Assembly: GCA_035527835.1 (NCBI GenBank)
Contig: DATKZS010000143.1
Span: forward strand, 1 to 29,862
Length of the DNA stretch: 29,862 nucleotides
Direction: 5' to 3'
From: DATKZS01 sp035527835 [NCBI: bacterium]
GTDB taxonomy: Bacteria; RBG-13-61-14
Below the pieces are notes generated by a model that was not told the DNA's origin, made no database searches, and worked only from the letters and a program-made list of their open reading frames with translations. This document shows positions 15,378-25,600 of the stretch, piece after piece (the first letter of the stretch is position 1; each line of letters opens with the position of its first letter). The position numbers were made by a program, and so were the translations under genes.

Positions 15378-16231
15378 CAGGGTCTCGGCCTCCTGCCGCT
15401 TCTGCGCTCGGAGATGAAGGGCACGTGGATCAGGTCCTTTTTATAGTTCACGCACAGAGCGTAAAGCACGATGTTGATGCCGAGCCGGACGGCCATTTCC
15501 CTCTGGCCCTCGCCGCCGGGCTCGACGTTGTTGACCCAGCGGCCGGAGGCCTCGCGGGCCCAGGCGCCGCCCAGGTCGTTGGCGGAGTAGATGAGCGGGG
15601 TCCGCTCGCCGCGGGTGATGCCGGAGAGGAACGGCCGGTTCGAGGCGCGGCCGACGACGCGGCTGATAAGGTAATAGGACTGGAACACGGTGTGGTCCTC
15701 CGGGAGCTTGGCCAGGGTCTCGCCGGGAAAGATGCGGGAGAGCTCGCGCTGGAAGGACTGGTCAAAGCCTATGCCGGAGGCGCTGAGCGCGTCGTCCACC
15801 AGCATGAAGCCGCCGAATTCGAGGAAGGTCTTGAGACGTTGCACGTCGGCCTCGGGCAGCGGGTCGAACTCGCGCGCGCCGGTCCAGTACAGGAACGGGT
15901 AGTGGAAGAGCTTGGGGTCACCGAGACGGAGGTCCACGCGGTCGGGCGACGCGAGCACGCTGGTGCGCTTGACCAGGATTTCCATGAGGCTGCGGGCCGA
16001 GGTGGGGTACGGGTTCCAGGACAGGCCGGTCCCGTACACGACCTGGCCAAAGAAAAAGGTGGGCCGCTCCGGGACCTCCGGCTCGAAAAAGTTCGGGCCC
16101 CTGAACTGGGCCCGGGCCGGTCCCGGCCGGAGCAGCGACCACGCCAGGCCGCCCGCGCCGGCCAGGGAGCATAGCGCGGAGCGCCGGCTGATCCCGCCCG
16201 CTCGGTTAATGGTTCTTTTTTTATCCTTCAT
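15377..16231 (-). CDS. DUF4159-type protein with Tat-like signal
   Basis: The 284-residue product starts with a twin-arginine signal (ISRRSALCSLAGAGGLAW, Arg16-Arg17) and a likely cut after ARA at 41. The mature part matches the DUF4159 pattern: FFFGQVVYGTGLSWNPYPTS, then FLYWTGAREFDPLPEADVQRL, then FLEFGGFMLVDDAL, a fold related to the GATase-like domain of the neighbour. The consensus after RR is SAL, not the usual xFLK, so Sec export is possible. The gene is coupled to the 777-residue gene by TGATG and is preceded by a pair of hairpins (16257-16310) that separate it from the VWA gene. DUF4159 proteins are regularly seen with MoxR/BatA operons; biochemical role is unknown. Confidence 0.85.
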   Translation of the reverse strand: MKDKKRTINRAGGISRRSALCSLAGAGGLAWSLLRPGPARAQFRGPNFFEPEVPERPTFFFGQVVYGTGLSWNPYPTSARSLMEILVKRTSVLASPDRVDLRLGDPKLFHYPFLYWTGAREFDPLPEADVQRLKTFLEFGGFMLVDDALSASGIGFDQSFQRELSRIFPGETLAKLPEDHTVFQSYYLISRVVGRASNRPFLSGITRGERTPLIYSANDLGGAWAREASGRWVNNVEPGGEGQREMAVRLGINIVLYALCVNYKKDLIHVPFISERRSGRRPRP

Positions 16232-16256
16232 CCTTCATCCTTCTCTCTTAAGAGGC

Positions 16257-16310
16257 AGGCGGAACACTCCTGTTCCGCCTCGTTGCGCGGCCCGACAGGA
16301 GTGTCGGGCC
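16257..16310. repeat. Pair of RGAR-tetraloop hairpins inside the VWA operon
   Basis: Hairpin one (16257-16280) has 10-bp arms AGGCGGAACA / TGTTCCGCCT around CTCC, which is GGAG on the minus strand. Hairpin two (16289-16310) has 9-bp arms GGCCCGACA / TGTCGGGCC around GGAG. Stems differ but loop and closing A-T pair are shared with five other elements in this cluster. They lie between two minus-strand genes of one module and could alter downstream expression. Confidence 0.85.
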
Positions 16311-16322
16311 TACCGCCATTCC

Positions 16323-18470
16323 TCACCCTTTCCTGGTGAGGGCGCGCTCCATGACGGCGAGTCCGATCAAGGCCCAGAGCATGAGGGCGGCGTAGGAATG
16401 GGTTTCCGTTGCGGCCGGCGAATCGGGATCGAGCTGCATCCCCGGGGCGGAGACCCTGACGGCTCCCGAGCCGAGGCGGGCCTTGATCTCGTCAAGGCTC
16501 AGGCGGGCAAGGTCCGATTCGGCGGGGTCCACGTTGAGCACGATGGTGCGGTCGGCGTCGCTCACGGAAAATGCGGCCGGCGCGGAGGACTGGTCGCGGA
16601 GGAGCAGGACGTAGTATACGCCGGGCAGAGCGGTATCGGTGATGCGGATGCGCCGGGCGCCCTGCTCCGCGATGAGCTCGGCGGGGAAGATTTTCTGGTC
16701 CGGGGCCATGACGCGCGCGCCGGCCACGTCCGATCCGACCGGGAGCTCGACCACCGCTCCGGCGAAGATGCGGCCGGAGTCCTTGGCCATGAGGGCGTCG
16801 GCCAGGTACTGCACGGCCTGCTGGAACAGGGGCAGATAGGTGGGATGGATGCAGAGGTCGTTCCAGGCCCGGTCCGCGCTGGACGCGAAGACAATGACCT
16901 TGCCCTTGCCGTAGCGCCCCTCCACCATCATGGGCGTGCCGTCGGTGAGGCGCAAGATGACGGTGGATTTCGGCGTGACCTCCTGCTGCATGACGAAGTA
17001 CTTGGTGAATCCGGCGAGGCCGAGGTCTCCCTGGCTCACGTCGGAGAAAATGGAAAGGACGGGGTGCTGGCCGGCGCCGGAAGCCGGGGTCTCGAGGTGC
17101 ATGACGCGGACGGAAGAGGCGCTTTGCGCTCCGGCGTAGGGCTGCAACACTCCGCGCAGCTCTCGCGGCAACAGGTCTCCCCACAGGGCGTTGTAGAGGT
17201 CGGCGTCCACGTTGCCGCCGAGCGTCAGAAGCAGTCCGCCGCCGCTTTGCACGAACTGCTTGATGCTTTTCACCGTGGCGGGACCGAGCTTTCCGACGTT
17301 GGCGAGGACGACGGCCTGGTAATCGGCAAAGTTCACGGATGCGAGCTCGCCCACGGTCACGGTGCGCGGGCTGACTCGGGAGCGGACGTAGAGCCTGGGG
17401 TTGAGGGCCTGGTTCAAGAAATAGGTCTCGGCATCGAGGTAGCCGGTTGCGGGGTCTCCGTCCACCATGAGGGCGCGGACTTCGTGGCCGCCCTTCAAGC
17501 TGAAGTATTGCGCGTTGTCGCCGGGGATGCCGTCGTCCGCCATCAGGCGCACCGCGCCGGCGCCGCTGGGCACGTCGGTCAGGATCATGGCCTTTTCGGC
17601 CTCGCCGCCGGCGGGTACGTCAACAAAGCCCTGCGCCGCGGTCTCTTCTCCGAATTCGGCGCGGAGCAGGACCTTGCGCGCGTCGGCCACGCCGTAGTTG
17701 TGGACCTTGACGCTGATCTGGGCGGCCTCCTCCCGGGCCAGGGCCTTCCAGTTGATGGCGATGTCGCTGAGCGAGAGGTTGTCGGGCTTGAGGTCCCTGG
17801 CCATGTCAATGATGTAGAGGGGCGGCAGGTCCGTGGTTTTAGACGCGGGCGCGGTCCATCCGGTGCGCTGCATGTCGGTGAAGACCAGGACCATGCGGTC
17901 CATGGCGGATAGGTCGGAGAGCATGGACGCGCTCATGGCGATGGCGTCGCCCATGCGGGCCGGAGAGTAAGTGGGATTGATCGCGGCGAGGGCGGCGGCG
18001 AGCTTCTTGTGATCGGATCCCATGTCGGTGCGCGTGAGCCTGACCGCGTCCACGATCCCGGCGCGGTCGTTCTCGGTGAGCTGGGCGATCCAGTCCTCCA
18101 CGTCCTTCCTGGCGTCGTCGAACAGGGCGCCGTTGTTTTGGGCGCGGGTCATGGAGAGGGACGAGTCGAGCACGAACACGGCGGCGATGGGCCGCTGGCC
18201 GCGCTTGATGCCGACGACGCTCTTCTTGATGAGGGGCACGGCCAGGGCGAGGGCCAGGAGCGCCACCATCAGGCAGCGGGCCGCGAGCAGCAGGTATTCC
18301 TGGAGCAGGAGCTTCCGGGCCACCTTCTTGTAAGAGAGGATCACGAAGCGCATGGCCGAGAACTCGAAGTCGCGCGCGCGGCGGCGGAAAAAAAAGTGGA
18401 TGATGATGGGCGCGGCCACGCCGAGCGCGCCGAGCGCGATCCAGGGATTGAGGAAGGAGAGGCCGCTCAT
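16323..18470 (-). CDS. BatA-like membrane VWA protein
   Basis: The 715-residue protein begins with the BatA/aerotolerance N-terminal domain: FLNPWIALGALGVAAPIIIHFFFRRR, a second basic linker, and a helix LLAARCLMVALLALALAVPL. A VWA domain follows with VLDSSLSM (Asp102, Ser104, Ser106). The usual later MIDAS Thr seems absent: the segment reads SPARMGDAIA where GTxxGxAL is expected. A beta-rich CARDB-like segment, a GATase-like segment and a C-terminal helix (YAALMLWALIGLAVMERAL) complete it. Start overlaps the DUF58 stop by 4 nt (ATGA). BatA-type proteins act with MoxR and DUF58 proteins in the envelope in other bacteria; their clients are mostly unknown. Confidence 0.87.
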   Translation of the reverse strand: MSGLSFLNPWIALGALGVAAPIIIHFFFRRRARDFEFSAMRFVILSYKKVARKLLLQEYLLLAARCLMVALLALALAVPLIKKSVVGIKRGQRPIAAVFVLDSSLSMTRAQNNGALFDDARKDVEDWIAQLTENDRAGIVDAVRLTRTDMGSDHKKLAAALAAINPTYSPARMGDAIAMSASMLSDLSAMDRMVLVFTDMQRTGWTAPASKTTDLPPLYIIDMARDLKPDNLSLSDIAINWKALAREEAAQISVKVHNYGVADARKVLLRAEFGEETAAQGFVDVPAGGEAEKAMILTDVPSGAGAVRLMADDGIPGDNAQYFSLKGGHEVRALMVDGDPATGYLDAETYFLNQALNPRLYVRSRVSPRTVTVGELASVNFADYQAVVLANVGKLGPATVKSIKQFVQSGGGLLLTLGGNVDADLYNALWGDLLPRELRGVLQPYAGAQSASSVRVMHLETPASGAGQHPVLSIFSDVSQGDLGLAGFTKYFVMQQEVTPKSTVILRLTDGTPMMVEGRYGKGKVIVFASSADRAWNDLCIHPTYLPLFQQAVQYLADALMAKDSGRIFAGAVVELPVGSDVAGARVMAPDQKIFPAELIAEQGARRIRITDTALPGVYYVLLLRDQSSAPAAFSVSDADRTIVLNVDPAESDLARLSLDEIKARLGSGAVRVSAPGMQLDPDSPAATETHSYAALMLWALIGLAVMERALTRKG

Positions 18471-19393
18471 CTTCGGTTCCTCGATCCCGAGGCGGCGGCG
18501 CGGTAGGCGAGCCAGGAGGTGAGCAGGAGCGCGGGCGGCTCGGTGGTCAGCGCGAGCCGGTAGTCAATTCCGTGGCCCGCGCATTCGTCCTTGACCCCGG
18601 CCAGGAAGCGGCCGAAGTGGCGGCGGTACTCGTCGCGGATCGAGCGCGGCTCGACCAGCAATCTGGCTGGTCCCTCCATGTCCTTGAAAAGGGAGAGGCG
18701 CTCGAAGGGGAACTCGATCTCGTCGGGATCGAGCACGTGGAAGATCACGGGCTCGTGGCGGCGGTGGCGCAGCAGGCTGAGCGCCTTGAGCATGGGTCCC
18801 GGGTCGTCGAGCAGGTCGGAGATGATGATAATCAATGCCCGCCCCTTCACCAGGGAGGCGGCGTCGGCCAGGGCCCGGCCGATGTCGGTTCCCATCTCCA
18901 CGTCGAGCTCGGCCAGGCGGGCCACGATCTCGTGGAAGTGGGCCTGGCGGGCGCGGGGCGGCAGGAAGCCGTGGATGCCGCGTCCCATGATTCCGAGGCC
19001 CACGGAATCGGACTGGGTGAGCAAGAGGTAGGAGAGCGCGGCGGCGATGGTCCGGGCATAGTCGAGCTTGGTGGGAGACCCGGCTTCGCGGGCGCGCTGT
19101 CCCTGGTAGCTCATGGAGGCGGAGCCGTCGAGCAGGACCAGGGAGGTGATGTTGGTGTCGTCCTCGTACTCCTTGATATAGAGTCGGTCGGACTTGGCGT
19201 AGACCTTCCAGTCAATGCGGCGGAGGTCGTCGCCGGGCGAGTATTCCTTGTGCTCGGCGAACTCGATGGAGCGGCCGCGGTCGGGGGCGTGGTGGATGCC
19301 GAGGAGCACGCCTTCGGCGACCTCACGGGCCTGGAGCTCGAGGGCCTGGATGCGGCGGAGCAGCTCGGGGTCAACGAACGAGTTCGCGCTCAT
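18467..19393 (-). CDS. DUF58 domain protein with intact MIDAS
   Basis: The 308-residue cytoplasmic or membrane-associated protein has the DUF58 signature EHKEYSPGDDLRRIDWKVYA at 47-66, followed by KSDRLYIKEYEDD and a VWA-like half with LLDGSASM (Asp89, Ser91, Ser93) and GTDIGRAL. Start was set at the ATG at 19393: the open frame extends far upstream through the MoxR gene, but that part is antisense-like low-complexity (Ser/Pro/Arg) and the conserved family N-terminus begins here. Stop overlaps the next gene (ATGA) and 46 nt separate it from MoxR. In characterised MoxR systems, DUF58 proteins are partners of the ATPase. Confidence 0.92.
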   Translation of the reverse strand: MSANSFVDPELLRRIQALELQAREVAEGVLLGIHHAPDRGRSIEFAEHKEYSPGDDLRRIDWKVYAKSDRLYIKEYEDDTNITSLVLLDGSASMSYQGQRAREAGSPTKLDYARTIAAALSYLLLTQSDSVGLGIMGRGIHGFLPPRARQAHFHEIVARLAELDVEMGTDIGRALADAASLVKGRALIIIISDLLDDPGPMLKALSLLRHRRHEPVIFHVLDPDEIEFPFERLSLFKDMEGPARLLVEPRSIRDEYRRHFGRFLAGVKDECAGHGIDYRLALTTEPPALLLTSWLAYRAAASGSRNRR

Positions 19394-19439
19394 GTGCTTT
19401 GCACCGGCGGGATATGGGCGTGGGGCGTGAGCACGCGGG

Positions 19440-20483
<1,044 letters not shown>

Positions 20484-20901
20484 GTGGTCCCTCTTTCCTT
20501 TCCATTGAATGGTGGGCGGGACACTCTTGTCCCGCTCCCTTGCCGGCCATGCCGGCGCCTATTCCATCACCCACTTTTATTACGCCCCTTCAGGGCTGAA
20601 AAGGATATTACGTATCCGATATCCCAGGGTAGGCCGAAGACGGCCAACCCTGTCCTGAAAATAGATGGTAGGACAGGCATTCCTGCCTGTCCAGCGGCGG
20701 ACAGACAAGAATGTCTGTCCTACCCTCCCCCCGCCGTTTTCAGCATTCCAGGGTGGCGCGAAGCGCCATGTATGACTGGGCTATCATAATATCGCCCTTG
20801 CAGGGCTTCGGAATTTCATCGGGCGCCTATGTCCCAGGGCAATCCGGGGACGACCGACCTTGGGCTATTTGATATATTCGCCCTTTCAGGGCTTCGGAAT
20901 T
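20484..20901. repeat. Intergenic spacer filled with palindromic repeats
   Basis: No gene is seen in this 418-nt spacer between two minus-strand genes of the module. From left to right it holds an RGAR hairpin at 20516-20535 (GCGGGACA arms), a CGCCCCTTCAGGGCT element at 20579-20599, a 12-bp stem with one mismatch at 20625-20652 (CAGGGTAGGCCG arms, loop AAGA), two more RGAR hairpins at 20671-20692 and 20699-20720, a TGGCGC hairpin at 20754-20768, and two copies of a 29-nt repeat at 20792-20820 and 20878-20906. A promoter for moxR should be present within or beside it, but I cannot point to one. Confidence 0.85.
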
Positions 20902-20906
20902 TCATC
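20792..20906. repeat. 29-nt direct repeat, two copies, one crossing a stop codon
   Basis: Copies at 20792-20820 and 20878-20906 match at 28 of 29 positions and contain the palindrome GCCCTTGCAGGGC or GCCCTTTCAGGGC followed by TTCGGAATTTCATC. Upstream of each copy stands GGGCTAT. The second copy includes the stop codon (20902-20904) of the minus-strand TPR/peptidase gene. Confidence 0.85.
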
Positions 20907-22641
20907 CGGTGATGATCCGGTAGTCATCCTCCAGCCTTTTCACCCTCGAGTCGTCTTTTTTGCCCTCGTAAATCTTGATGAGATACCCATAGGGTATCGG
21001 GTTGAAGGGATTGATGTCGAGGGCCTTTCCGAGCATTTCCGCGGCCTCTTGCTTGCGCCCCATCTCGTAGAGCGCGCGCCCCAGGTTGATGTAAGTGGTG
21101 CTGTATCCGGGATAGAGTTCCACGGCCCGGTAGAGCGGCGTGAGCGCGAGCTCGTAGTCCTGGTCCAGATAATAACACCGGCCGGCCTTGTTCAGGATGC
21201 GCAGGGAATACGGGGCGATCTCAAGGGCGCGGCCATACTCGAAAGAGGCCTCGCGAAAGTGGCCGCGGTCGCGGAGCAGGTCGCCGAGCCGCGCGTACTT
21301 CCATTCGTCGCCCTGGGCGAGGTCCGACTCCTCGACCTGCTCGTCATCGTCGTCCTCTCCTTGATCGCCCTTCTTGATCTCGAGGGCGGTTATCTCCATG
21401 CCCTTGATCTCCTTGAATCCCAGCCCGCGGGCAAAGGCGACCCAGTCGGCCCAGAAGCGGTCAAAGGGCTTGCCGGTGACCTTCCTGATGGCGGAGCGAT
21501 AATCGGAATTATGCCGCAGCTCGTCGCACAGCGCGAACACCAATTTCCAGCCTCCGGTCTTGACGAAGTACTCGACCACGGTGGACACTTCGGCGAAGGC
21601 GAGCTGTCCCTGCCGCGGCGTCTTGAGATAGGCGAAGCTCGGGTGCATCTGGTCGAAGGTGATGAACTCGTTCTGGCGGATGGCGGAGGCGAGCAGGCTT
21701 TTCATGCCGGGGCTGAGCCGGGAGCCGCCCTCCTGGCGCCAGCGGTACTCCTCGAACTTGGCCAGGCCCTCGTGGAGCCAGATGGGGACGCCGTCGCCGT
21801 ACTTCTGATAGACCAGGAAGTGGACGAACTCGTGGCAGAGGGTGTCGCGGTAGGAATAGCCGCGCGACAGGTTGCGCGGAGTGTTGATCATGAGGCGGCG
21901 GTACTTGCACACGGCGATGGTGCCGGAATTTTCCAGGGCCTCCGGGGAGAGATTGGTCGCGGCCTGGAAGGCATCGAATGACGGATATATCTCGACCAGC
22001 ACCGGGTCGCCGGGCTCGATGTCGAAATCCCCGGTCAGCGCCAGATACGCCCGCTCCAGCGTCTCCAGCGCGGGCGCGGCCAGGACCGAGTCCTTGCCCG
22101 GAAGGTAGCGCACGATGAAGTGGTCGGAGCGCGACTCGCCGGCGTTTTGCCACACCTCCGCGAGCTTCTTGGAGCGGTCGAGGAGTCCGAGCTCCTTGCT
22201 GCCCGAGAGGTCGCCGAAGGTCTGCATCTCGTCGCGGGCGCAGGCGTAATCGCCGGCGAAGAAGCAGTAGCTGGCGCGGAACTGGTGGGCCTTGGCCAAG
22301 GCCTGGCCGGCGCCGTCCTTGGCGGCCAAGTCGAGCAATTGGCGGGAGAGCCGGTCGGCCTCGTGGAAGTCCCAGCGGCCGAGCGTGGCGCGGGCGGTGT
22401 TCATGGTCCGCATGAACTCGGCGGAGGGCTCATCAGCGGACGCCGGCCGGCCGGAGAGCGCCAGCGACCAGACGATGAGCGCGAGCAGCGCGGTCCGCGT
22501 TGTGGATCTAACTAAAGAGGTGGAGCCCGACCCTCTTGTCGGGCGGCGTCCGCACGGTTGACATGCGCCGGGGACAGGAGTGTCCCCGCCACCATATCGG
22601 AGACGTCCAATATTTGTCGCTCTCATTAATATATCTTTCAT
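20902..22641 (-). CDS. TPR protein with peptidase-MA-like metalloprotease domain
   Basis: The 579-residue frame has a hydrophobic signal-like segment at 51-64 ending RPASA, then a peptidase-MA-like domain with the zinc motif HEFVH (270-274) and the downstream glutamate in WLHEGLAKF (Glu291), as in gluzincins, then C-terminal TPR repeats (about 430-560, e.g. ALEIAPYSLRILNKAG and GYSTTYINLGRALYEMG). Catalytic residues look intact, so protease activity in the periplasm is plausible. The start overlaps the upstream stop (ATGA), but residues 18-40 are encoded by two intergenic-type hairpins, and no ATG, GTG or TTG occurs in frame between them and the signal segment. A repeat insertion near the start, or a non-canonical start, is possible. 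Confidence 0.8.
   Translation of the reverse strand: MKDILMRATNIGRLRYGGGDTPVPGACQPCGRRPTRGSGSTSLVRSTTRTALLALIVWSLALSGRPASADEPSAEFMRTMNTARATLGRWDFHEADRLSRQLLDLAAKDGAGQALAKAHQFRASYCFFAGDYACARDEMQTFGDLSGSKELGLLDRSKKLAEVWQNAGESRSDHFIVRYLPGKDSVLAAPALETLERAYLALTGDFDIEPGDPVLVEIYPSFDAFQAATNLSPEALENSGTIAVCKYRRLMINTPRNLSRGYSYRDTLCHEFVHFLVYQKYGDGVPIWLHEGLAKFEEYRWRQEGGSRLSPGMKSLLASAIRQNEFITFDQMHPSFAYLKTPRQGQLAFAEVSTVVEYFVKTGGWKLVFALCDELRHNSDYRSAIRKVTGKPFDRFWADWVAFARGLGFKEIKGMEITALEIKKGDQGEDDDDEQVEESDLAQGDEWKYARLGDLLRDRGHFREASFEYGRALEIAPYSLRILNKAGRCYYLDQDYELALTPLYRAVELYPGYSTTYINLGRALYEMGRKQEAAEMLGKALDINPFNPIPYGYLIKIYEGKKDDSRVKRLEDDYRIITG
22525..22588. repeat. Two RGAR-tetraloop hairpins inside a reading frame
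   Basis: Hairpin at 22525-22544 has arms GCCCGAC / GTCGGGC; hairpin at 22569-22588 has arms CGGGGACA / TGTCCCCG around GGAG. Both belong to the same family as the elements at 16257-16310 and 20516-20720. Here they are translated as part of the N-terminus of the TPR/peptidase frame. Confidence 0.85.
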
Positions 22642-25600
22642 CGCACCAGCCTCTCGTAATAATCGTGGTTCAAGCTTTTATAGGCGTCGGGCGAATCTTC
22701 CTTCATCGCGCGCAGGATCTCCTCGCGATACTGCTCGGGCACCTGGTAGGCGCCTTCGTCCGGGAGCTGCACCTTTCCGCCCGAGAGCATTCCGCCTTCG
22801 CCGTCGTTCGCCCGGCCGCCGGGGCCGCGTCCCATTGGCATGCCCCCTCCCATCCGGGCCGCGCTTCCCATCATGCTCTGGGCCATTTGCTGCATGCTCT
22901 GCTGCAGGCCTTTCCGGGCCTGTTCCAGGTTCATGCGCGCGTCACGGGCCGGGACCTGGGCGCGGGCCGGGTCTCCGAGCATCATCTCGCCGGAGGCATC
23001 GTGCATGTTGAGCGCGGCCTGGTCCAGGCTGCCGGAGATGTCCTGGGGCAGGGACGGCACTTGTTGGCGGAGCTGGTCATAGCCCTCCCGCACTGATTGC
23101 GTGTCCTGGCGCACGGCCTCCTGCAGCCGGGAAAGCTCGTCAAGCTGACCCCGCTCCGACTGGTCCGGGCGCACGGCGGCGGCCTGGTCCATGTTCTCCA
23201 GGTCCTTCTGAATCTCGTCCATCAACCGGGAGGAGGACGCGGAGGCTTTTTCGAACTCGTCACGGGCCTGCTTAGGCCCCGGGTTTTCATCCTGGACGAA
23301 CTTGGTGGCGTCGCGGTTGGCCTGCTCCAGGTCCTCCTTGATTTTTTCCGCCTGTTCGAGGGCCTGATTCAGGTCTGCTTCCCGCATCGCGCCGCGCAGG
23401 TCGCTCAACCCGCGCCGGACATAGGAATAGGGAATGGCCGCCCGGTTGCGCTTCTCGTTGATGCTGTTGAGCGTCGGCTTGGCGCCGTCGGCGGAAGGGG
23501 TCATGCGGCGGAGGCTGGACTGGGCGCGGAGGAGCTCATCGTTCATGCGTTGAATTTTTTCATCCAGTCCCAGCGCGGCCTGGCCGTCCGGCTCTTTAGG
23601 CTGGGCGCGGTCGAGGGCTTCTTGATAGATGTCGCGCATCCCGTCCTCGATCTCCTGCTGCCTCTTGACGAGGTCATCGAGTTGCGTGGACATTTCGGAG
23701 AGCTTTTGCATGTCCTCCCCCGACATCATCTGTCCGAACTGGCTGGCCCCCTCCTCCATTCCCGCCATCCACTGGCCCATCTGGGAGAGAAACTGCTCGG
23801 CCATGGCCATGGCGCTGTCCAGGTCGCCGTCGGCCAGGGCCTTCCTGAGCTTTTCCATCTGATCGGCGACGTTCATGGCGCTCGCTTTTTTCATGGCGTC
23901 GGCGTTCACGAACTCCTCGGGCAGGTCCTTCTTCATCTCGGCCATGCGGCGCATCAGGTTGTCAAAGGCCTCCTGGAGCTGGCTCATGGTCTGGCGGAGC
24001 TTTTCGAGGAGAGCGGGGTCGCCGGTCTTTTTGTACTCGGCGACCAGGTCGGCCAGGTCGGCCTGGGCCTGGTACAGGTCGTCGGCCTGGGCCATCAGGT
24101 CCTCCACCCGCTGCTTCTTGATCAGCTTGTCGAAATACAGGATGTCTTTTTCCAATCCGCCCTGATAGGTCGCGCGCAGCGATTTCACGGAAGCGGCCCA
24201 GTCCGGCGCGGAGCGGGCGGGGTCCTCCAGCAGTTTTTCCCTCTCGCCAAGCCGGGCCGAGTATCGCCTGGCCATGTCCAGCAGGGTGTCGAGCACGAGC
24301 TGGTCCGCGTACTCGTCGTCGAGCAGCGCCAGTTGCAGGTCGGTGATGGAGCTGAGCAGCTTGTGGCCCTCCTCGATCAGTCCCTTCTCGCCGGCGGCCA
24401 GGTCCGCTGCCGGCTGGTCCTTGAGGGCCGCCCCGATATGGGACGCCAGGTGGTCAATCATCTGGTTGAAGAACTCGTCCTGGCGGGCCAGGAGCTTGCG
24501 GTGCTGGCCGCGGGCGCTGAAGATTTCGAGCACGCGCATCTCGCTCTTTCCGGTCTTGCCTCCGGCCACCTCGTCGTTGTCGGTAGCCTGGAGATAAAAG
24601 GGGATGCGCTGTCCTTCCTTGAAGCCCATCTCGGAGATCAGCCACTCATAGTCGCCCTGCAGGCGGTTGCGGGGCGATTCTTTCTCGGTGCGGATGATGA
24701 CCTTGTGGTCTTCGCCGCCCTGCTGATAGATAAGCGCCACCTCGCTCAAGCCGAAGTCGTCGCCGGCCTCGTAGCTGATCGGAAGCGACCCTTCCGCGGC
24801 GACCTCCACGTCCTGCACCGGCGTCAGCATGGTGATCAGCGGATCGAGGTCCGGGTCCACCACGATGTGGTGCGAGCGGGGTTCCGCGAGCCTCATTCCG
24901 CCCGCGCCCACGCCCTCGATGTAATAGGTGCCCGGGTCGGAGAGCACGAGCTCGGCCTTGAGCGCGGAGCCTCCGGCAACGGACATGGCGTAGCGGGCGC
25001 CGGTGGAGGTGATGATGGACGCGGACGAGAGCGGTTCGAGCGCGGTGGTCTCGAGGGTCACGGCGGTGCCCTTGAGCGCGGCGATGTCGCCATTGGTGTG
25101 GGCCACGGTCTGGGCGCTGATACCGCTGTAGGCCGGGAAGGTGTAATGGAGCGTGAAATCGCCGGTGGTGAGCGGCAACGACGCGGTTTTGGCCTGGTCC
25201 GCGGCCATGCTCCATTGCTCGGTGAGCAGCGCGGCCAGGCCGCTTCGCGTGCGCTCCGGGCGTAACGAGAGCATGGCGAGAAAAGCGAGGGCAACGGCGG
25301 AAAAGACCATGGCTGGCACTTTAAGCTTTTGGGTTGGCGCGGAATTTTCCAGGTCGAGGCGGGGGAGCATGGCGGCGGCGGACTCGAGGTGCTTGTCGAG
25401 CAGGGCGCGGCTGAAGGCCCCGGCCGGGCCGGTCGCGGCGGCGGCGCGCACGAGCTGGATGGCGCTGATGAGCGCGTTATTGACCCAGGGGTTGGCGCGC
25501 TCGATGGCCAGGGCGGCGGCTTCCAGGTTTTCGCGGCGGACCACGGCCAGGACGAGCGCGGCCATCGCGGCCAGGGACATGGAACAGAGCAGCGCGGCGC

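Noticed and set aside
15912-17912. 666-codon plus-strand frame across two VWA-module genes
   Set aside because: Crosses the hairpin spacer and is antisense to two well-supported genes.
23097-25265. 722-codon plus-strand frame opposite the DUF4175-like gene
   Set aside because: Antisense shadow of a coiled-coil gene, low-complexity Leu/Val/Gly/His composition.
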